DNA from: Gordionus sp. m RMFG-2023
Lineage: Eukaryota > Nematomorpha > Gordioida > Chordodea > Parachordodidae
DNA: 64,000 nt
NCBI RefSeq assembly: GCF_954871325.1
Contig: NC_088778.1
Coordinates: forward strand, 26,769,120-26,833,119
Direction of reading: 5' to 3'
Within the stretch, counting starts at the first letter, position 1. Each line of letters begins with the position of its first letter. The notes below the pieces were generated by a model that saw nothing but the letters and a program-made list of their open reading frames with translations, made no database searches and was not told where the DNA came from. The translations under genes and the position numbers were made by a program. Of the stretch, positions 57,301 through 64,000 are shown piece by piece.

Positions 57301-60280
57301 GGTGTATGATTCCGAAAATAGAATTTAGTATGGAACAGAGAATATGTATCGATGTCAATTTCGTTTACCGATATCGATTAAAAGTATTGGATTTCTCTCT
57401 CTCTCTGGTAATCGATAACCATCCTTTTTTTTTTAATTTTTATTATTTCAATTGTTTTCAAACTTTATTAATTATGGAAAAATTTTAAATATGTTTATGA
57501 TCAATTTCTAAGCAAGAAATATGCAAATCAACACATCATTTTTTTTTATTATTATTTATATGCCCATTTTTCTTTGTGTCTTGTAATTTGTACTTTTGAT
57601 GTTCTGACCTGTCTTACCTACCTATATGATAATAATTCATACTTTATTGTCTAAAATATTTGATCACTTTTTAAGCCCCCGAAGTGGGGCTGGAATAATA
57701 ACCAATCTTTGAAATTAAGGTCTATTACTATAAATTAAAATTTTTTTTAGTAACTTAGATCGTGACTATAAAACCTGCTTAAAAAATCATAATTATTTTT
57801 TTAAAAAAATCTACAACCCATATTATAAAATGTCAATAAGGGGATATTTTTCTTTAATTTATATCTAATTTTGATGGATCTCAAATAAATTATTCTATTT
57901 TAATCACTAGACCAGTAACCATAATTGTGTTTAGCATTAAGCTAATACATGAAAGTAATCTATATTTTCGAATTAACTAGGCCAGCTATAGAAGTTTAAA
58001 AAAACTATTTTTGTTTGATTAACCCCTGCTGCATTCCTTTTAGAAAATAATGAAACTCAGCAGGAATTCGTGTGAATTTGGAATCTATACATTTTAAATC
58101 ATTTAATTAGATGGGCATTTATATTTAAAAAAAATCTGCTTTGGTCGAAAAATCAGCAAGTTTAGAGAACGCACATTGCAAATTCTAAACTTTTTTTCTC
58201 GTTTACTTTTTAAGTGTACTCTTTTCTTATTATATATATATATAAATACACAAAAATTTATAGAAAAATTGTGTGAAATTAACAGTGTGGGTACTATCTG
58301 CATACATTTCAGATCGCGTCCAATTTTTTTAAACTTAAAAATTGCTTCAATATATGAAAAAGATTGAGAGATCCCAAAATCTCTATGAATTCTATTGTAT
58401 TAGGACCAAAGATTAGCTATTCTTGCAGTAAATGCATTTAAAAATGTAAATACGTAGTGCCATTTTGTGGTTGACATTAATCGTGCGTTAATATAATGAC
58501 GAAGAAGATAATTAATCGATGTACAAACAATAAAATGGCGCTACAACTGAGTCCTTCCTATCTATGTAGGAGAGATCGGGTGAATAAATAATATCTCATT
58601 TTGTTTCACTTATTTACTTTATGGCAAGCAAAAAAATAATTTTTCAACAATATTAATTTTTCCCGAAAAAATATATCTGGGAAAGGATGAGTTACACTTT
58701 AAACAAATAAAAAATGGATTAAAATTGCAATGGGATCCAAGCGAAAAAAGAGAATTTACATGGGACAAGGACCCATAAACATGTTAGGGCAAAGGGGATT
58801 TATTAGATAGTTGTATAGCCTAGTTTCTTTCATTTTCTTGAATATTTGTCTTGATGTAGACAATTTTAAATCTTGTTGTTTCATTTATCTTATTTTATAT
58901 CTTTTTACTGTTGCATAACCTAAGTTAGTTTTCTCCGTAACGGCTAGCAAAGGCGGATTTTCATTAAATTTATTAATGATAGTTGTTTCTTCTTTATAAT
59001 ATGATTTCGCCATATTCAAATTTTAATAATCAAAAAAATAAATTTCAAAAATTAACTCAAAAAGCTCATATGAACCTTTGAAAAATAGCCCCAGACCCTC
59101 AATATATCATTAAAATTTAATTGTATGGTAGTTTTAAACATATTTTTTTGTTCAAATAAAGAATAATTTTATTAGAATAGGAAGATAGTTATTGGATAAT
59201 TAAAACCTTTATTATTTTTTATTCCTGATAAAAAGATTACTTTTGAGGGTATAAATCATATATTGTGTTATAAATATTTTATGTGATCCGATATTAAAAA
59301 TCAGGAGTTGAGTACTATAGAAGAAAATCAAGGCTCACAAGATCTCCCCCCTATACTTTTAATTAATTGGAATCGCTAATATAGTAATATATATACAACA
59401 TTAGTTACGACATACTATATAGTAATTTATTGTCCTGCTATAAATTTCCTTTAAAATTTACCATCCACAAAAAAAGTATGAAGCCAGTTGCATATTTTAA
59501 AGAACTTAATGAATATTTTTAAATCATAAATATCTAATAGTAAAAAAAAAATAGTGGCATATAAAATATTATATGCCGAATTTTTTTTTTATATTAATTA
59601 TAAATTATGCAATAGCGAACCATCTAATCATGAATATAAATTAAACGAATCCCTTTTCCAATTTTTATTTAGAAAAAATAGCCTGGGAATAATTACATTC
59701 ATTTTATTAAAAAATAATTATATCTTGTTAAGAATATTTTTATTTTAAAACATGTGCGAGCCATATGAAACCTCTTAGGATCCGCTAGGAATGATAGTTT
59801 AAATGTTTTTCTTTTTTGAAGTTTAGATAAAATACTGAGAAAGAATTGATAACTGATAGGCAATGTTCTGGCTCATCCCGACATGTGTGCTCTATTCAGA
59901 AAAAAAAGCAAGGACACCCTGACATTATAGGACGCCGCTATAAAGCGTATTGGTGTATTTTACAAAACATCTCCCTTCATTCCTTCCGACCTACCGTATG
60001 TCCCAAATTATAAGAAAGGAATCTAAATCAAAATCAAAACCCTTTGCAACATGATAGGCGGGCCTTATCTATTATAGTACATAGTTCAGGAATTTTATAG
60101 TATTTTACTTATTGATTATATAAATAATTCGTTATTTATTCCGTCTTGTTAAATTATCGAACATCATATTTTAAAGTATAAATGAAATCAATTAATTTAT
60201 ACATTCTTAAGGTTTTCTTGTTTCGTTTTTTTACCATTCGTCACTTTTATAAATTCTCAATGTATGTCATAATATGTTAA
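54362..60280. other. Long AT-rich stretch, probably PDZ-gene intron
   Basis: No convincing exon, RNA gene or long repeat. One hAT-type terminus (TAGCTACGCCACTG) ends at 55273 with GC-rich sequence upstream from 55185; its other end is not clear. Confidence 0.55.
55185..55273. mobile_element. hAT-like element fragment, CAGTGGCGTAGCTA end
   Basis: Read from the minus strand it begins CAGTGGCGTAGCTAAG, a widespread hAT MITE terminus, followed by a G-rich run. The partner terminus was not found. Confidence 0.5.
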
Positions 60281-60289
60281 AGCTAATAA

Positions 60290-60595
60290 ACTTTGCTAGT
60301 TTACAAACAAAGTAGAGGCTTAGCTAGTCTAAAAAACGAGTTAGCTAATATAGAAACTCAGTTAGTTTACGAAACTAAGTAGAGGCTTAGCTAGTATTAA
60401 AAACTAGTTGGCTAATATAAAATTTTAGCTAGTTTACGAAACTAAATAGAGGCTTAGCTAGTTTTAAAAACTAGTTGGCTAATATAAAATTTTAGCTAGT
60501 TTACAAACTAAATAGAGGTTTAGCTAGTTTAAAAAAATAGTTAGTTTAAACTAAGTTAGCTAATATACAAACTAAGCTTGTTTACAAACTAAGAA
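60290..60595 (+). repeat. Minisatellite of about 66 bp, four units
   Basis: TTTACGAAACTAAGTAGAGG, then CTTAGCTAGT, AAAAACTAGTTGGCTAATAT repeats at about 60300, 60368, 60431 and 60499. Rich in TAGCTA and ACTAGT palindromes. Confidence 0.88.
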
Positions 60596-61470
60596 ATAAA
60601 TAATTCAAATTACCATTTAAAAAATATAATTATTAGCGCCTTGTTAAGAAACTTGAGGTCCCAATTCCTTTTTATAGAATGAGCGCCTTTTTATTTTTAT
60701 TATATTATAGTTTATGATTGGAAAATTGCATAATTATTAGATTTTTGAGAAAATAGCCAATAAATATAGGTTTGTAATTTTAGTAGACTTAGCTACTTTT
60801 TAATACTAGCTAAAACTATCAAGTTAATACATTTGTTTTTATATATTTAATTTTTCTTTTCTCTCCAGATTTTGGAATATTTTATAATTGTTTTGTTAGA
60901 AAAAAAAAAATTTAATAAATTTTTCGACCTTTTATTCTTATTTTTTATATATTTTCCCCCCATTTTTTAAATATTTCAAAATTATTCTTTTTTTAGTTTT
61001 AACCTGGGATTTTTTCCTCTATTTTCGCCTAACTTTGTATAATTAATTCTTTCAAACCCATTCATCGATTATTATATTGACTTTTATTTTCAAACTTAAT
61101 TTTTCTCCACATTTCGAGTTTTTTTTCCTTCCATTCATTTTGTTATAATTTTTTTTAAAAAGTTTATTCTAATTTTTCTTCTTCTCCGTTTCCGGTTACC
61201 TTTACATATTTTTTTCCATCCATTTATTTTTTATAGTAATTTATAAAAAATTTTTTTAACTTTTATCTTCCCACGCAATTTTTTTTAAAATATTTTATAA
61301 AAAAAAAATCCCACGCAATTTTTTATGGTAAATTATTCGATTTATTTTAGCCTGATATACCAGAATTTTTACCATTTCAAATTTAGTAGTATCATTTTTA
61401 TATTTTCTCTTATGATCGTTGACATTTATATATATATATATTTTAAGCAAATTATTTACTTATATTTCGA

Positions 61471-61502
61471 TTGAAAGAAAGAAAGAAAGAAAGAAAGGAA
61501 AG
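61471..61502. repeat. GAAA microsatellite
   Basis: Six to seven GAAA units. Third GAAA/TTTC tract in the window. Confidence 0.93.
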
Positions 61503-61802
61503 GGAAACTCGCCTCTGTTTAGCGTTATACCTTTTATTGGTAGAGATTGAAACACCAAACAAAAAAAAACAATTATATTTCTCATAAACATATTTTCAGT
61601 AAACATCCAGAGCCGTCCCCCCCAAAAAACAAATGAAATCCAACTTCTTGACTGATAAATATCTCCAAAACACATCGTAGTCCCTCCTCGTAATTAAAAC
61701 CATATTTCTTTACTCACCAAGGATTAAAGTTAGCTTTGAGATGTAGCAAAATAGTTTCTCGCCTATTTTAACATCTTTACTCTGGCATTCCTTCTACTTT
61801 TC

Positions 61803-62045
61803 TAGAGACTCGTTGCGTAACTATTTGCTATCAGAGTCTCATATTGCAACTTACGTTCCCACTTTTCTCGATTTAATCTTATTCTTTAAACTTGGCTCCG
61901 TTGTTCAAAATTATCCATCTTTTTTAATTTTTATCTTCCTAGCGGAAACCAACAACAACAACAAAAAAGTAGATATAAAATTTTATGTAAAAATGAAATT
62001 CCAACAGTAGGAGACTCTGGTAGCAAATCATCATGCAAGTCTCTA
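61803..62045. mobile_element. Fold-back element with inverted repeats of about 35 bp
   Basis: TAGAGACTCGTTGCG...CTATCAGAGTCTC at the left and GAGACTCTGGTAGC...GCAAGTCTCTA at the right are inverted with a few mismatches. Each arm also starts and ends with AGAGACT/AGTCTC, giving nested palindromes. No target duplication seen. Confidence 0.75.
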
Positions 62046-62892
62046 AAAGTTGATCAAATTCAAAAATGATTCAAATCGGAAATATAAGATATTATATCAA
62101 CAAAAAAATCATATCTAAATTTATTTTATATCTCTTTTTTTTTGTAAGTAATATAATATATATTCGATAAATTTCATGCGAATCGGTCAGTAAACTAATA
62201 ATAATATTATCTAATAATATGATAAAAACTTTAATGACATAACACATTATCATAGTTTATACAACTATTACTATACATTGGTATAATAAACATTTATTCG
62301 AAAAGAAAAATATAATGCATAATGCAAATAAGGGACAAAGACAACGGATAAAAGAAAAATAAATTATTAATTGAAAAATTCCTGAATTGTAAAAATTAGT
62401 AGCATTTGTATGGCGTCGATCCCAAAACGAATTTCAAAGACTATATTAAGACATTTCGATAGAAAGGCATTGGAAAATAACCGTATATTGTGGGATAAGT
62501 ATTTGAAGTTTTTTATAGAATAAAATTGTAGATTTTTCATCACATAGGAATTAAACCTTTGAGGAATGGGTAAATAATAGACATCATTGTCCCATCTATA
62601 CCTTTTTTGGAATGTTTTGCTTAATTGGATAGCTAATAGATATAGGGTGATAACTAGGTGATAAACTATAATAGCTTCTTTCCTTTTTTTTTAATACTAA
62701 TTATTTCCGTGTTTTTATTGTCCTATATCGATGAATGCATTATATTTTTTTTTTTTACAAATAAATTATTTATAATAATATTATAAAATAAGATGATATT
62801 GATGTATATCGGTGAGGTCGATTTTTTTCTGTGTTATATTAAAATATTAGATAACATCATAATTTTATCTTTATACACAATTTGATCTTTTT

Positions 62893-63056
62893 CGAGTAGG
62901 GTCTGTGCCCTAATCGGTTCAGTGCGTGTATCACAATCCGATAGTTCTGGGTTCGATTCCAGCAAGGGTCATGTTTTTATTTAAAGTCAACTAGGCGGTT
63001 CCGTCTTTGGGGGGGGGAGTTCACGTGATTCCGTTAATATATACTAAAAAATAAAT
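62893..63056 (+). mobile_element. tRNA-derived SINE, copy 2
   Basis: A box GTGCCCTAATCGGTTCAGTG, intact B box GGTTCGATTCC (62950-62960), G-rich body, tail TTAATATATACTAAAAAA. It shares head, body and tail with the copy at 23157. Possible flanking duplication around GATCTT. Confidence 0.85.
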
Positions 63057-63498
63057 GGATCTTATTGCATTTTAATAAATTTTCGACGTGAATTAACGTA
63101 ATATATCATTACCCAGAGAATTAATGAATGAATGATTTCTTAAATGTAAAAATATAAGGGACTATTGTTATGTAAAAATTTTATAACGAATTAAAATGAA
63201 TAAGTTATAAATTAAAAGTTGCATTGTTGTATTTTTCAAAAGATGCAAATTTGAAGTATAACTCGTAAAATTTTTAAAAAAGTTACATCTAAGATACTTA
63301 GAATGTAACTAGCTAAAGTTATATTTACCCTAAAATAAAATGCTTGGTTATGGATAAACAACTTATCTGGTAATATATAATTAAACTCAAATTACAGTTA
63401 AAGTTATAGATTTTCTAAAAATGTTACATTAAAACAACACTAGAAGTAGAAATTAACCACACAAAATTTGTATAAATTATTTTTTTTTATGAATTTAC

Positions 63499-63580
63499 CG
63501 CTAGTCGGCGAACTTGGAACACTTGAAAGGGATGATGATATAGTCGATATTAGCGATAATTTTTTAGGGTTAATGTGTAT
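63499..63580 (-). CDS. Probable upstream PDZ-scaffold linker exon
   Basis: A strong minus-strand polypyrimidine tract with AG, then 82 nt and a GTAAAT donor. Open frame (phase 0 in, phase 1 out): Ser-rich IHINPKKLSLISTISSSLSS ending SPTS. The phase matches the exon at 49576 exactly, giving an E codon at the junction. No domain is recognised, and the implied intron is about 14 kb. Long Ser-rich inter-PDZ linkers are usual in this family. Confidence 0.5.
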
Positions 63581-63987
63581 CTAAAAAAAAGAAGATAATA
63601 ATAAAAAGAGTATTTTTTATGCTTTTTTGTGGCACTTTTTTTTGCGAAGAAAAAAATGGCTTTAGAGCTTTTCAAACCCCCTGAACCTCTATGGAAGTTA
63701 GGAAAATAAAATAAATCAAAATTTTCTCAATTAATAAATCACAAATTAAATTTTTTTTATATTATAGAAATAATTCATATGTATGACATATTAATCAATA
63801 GGAAGGGGCAAATGTTTAGCATTAGGCCTAATATATATATTTTTTTAAGCAATACATGTATTTTTTTTTTATCTAAATATATCATATTTTTGTCTCTTTA
63901 GCACGCAATATAAGAGTTTATAATCAGGATCACCAATGGATGCCTAAACATTAGCCCGAAAATTAAAAAAAAAATATTGATTTTTAC

Positions 63988-64000
63988 CGTTTCATCTTCG
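63988..64000 (-). CDS. Possible further PDZ-scaffold exon, cut by the window edge
   Basis: The last 13 bases of the window read on the minus strand as ..EDET followed by donor GTAAAA, in phase 0, as the next exon requires. Far too short to be sure. Confidence 0.3.

Noticed and set aside
61803-62045. 65-residue plus-strand frame
   Set aside because: Lies wholly in a fold-back element and shows no domain.
62893-62970. Functional tRNA gene
   Set aside because: A and B boxes are present but the acceptor stem does not pair, and the same head plus body and tail recurs at 23157. It is a SINE.
63490-63560. Plus-strand exon reading VGELGTLERDDD
   Set aside because: The minus strand has a much better acceptor and donor and matches the codon phase of the PDZ gene; the plus frame is probably a shadow.

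Overview
This is AT-rich animal nuclear DNA, roughly three-quarters A+T with long homopolymer runs. Evidence: intron-split genes with GT/AG splice sites, animal-specific receptor and scaffold families, a tRNA-derived SINE, non-autonomous hAT DNA transposons and a decayed non-LTR retrotransposon. I cannot name the species; an invertebrate with large TE-filled introns fits best. Few host exons exceed 300 bp, so both genes were assembled exon by exon from homology, splice sites and codon phase.

Layout. (1) 1-11.6 kb is repeat territory: a decayed hAT transposase (minus strand, about 0.85-1.76 kb), tandem repeat family 'A' (inverted copies at 1.75-2.73 kb, direct copies at 5.19-5.57 and 6.71-8.11 kb), tandem family 'B' (2.76-4.87 kb, diverged units at 10.03-10.65 kb), and a 3.95-kb unit (4948-8897) bounded by inverted copies of a Helitron-like 3' terminus (hairpin plus CTAG). 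(2) 13.28-31.85 kb, plus strand: a nearly complete LDLR/VLDLR-type lipoprotein receptor gene. Sixteen exons give 947 codons and the reading frame closes exactly: 7 LDLa repeats, 2 EGF, one YWTD propeller, EGF, stem, one TM segment and a tail with an NPVY endocytosis signal. Only the signal-peptide exon is missing. (3) 31.86-33.20 kb: short AT-rich convergent gap. (4) 33.21-49.58 kb, minus strand, with probable further exons at 63.5 and 64.0 kb: the C-terminal part of a PATJ/MPDZ (INADL/MUPP1)-type multi-PDZ scaffold. Twelve exons give 511 residues carrying the last four PDZ domains. Its 11-kb intron (38.4-49.4 kb) holds a decayed LINE-like reverse transcriptase, two hAT transposase fragments and several MITEs; the next intron upstream is about 14 kb.

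The genes converge tail to tail. One is an endocytic lipoprotein receptor and the other an apical-polarity/tight-junction scaffold; both act at the plasma membrane, but nothing here shows co-regulation. Much of the remaining sequence is small mobile elements: a TAGTGTTG-type hAT MITE family with 8-bp target duplications (five copies plus a fragment), a GC-rich hAT MITE, a 142-bp hAT MITE inserted inside another MITE, two tRNA-SINE copies, a 245-bp inverted-repeat family with two copies in receptor introns, clusters of abutting palindromic elements, and (GAAA)n/(TTTC)n tracts.
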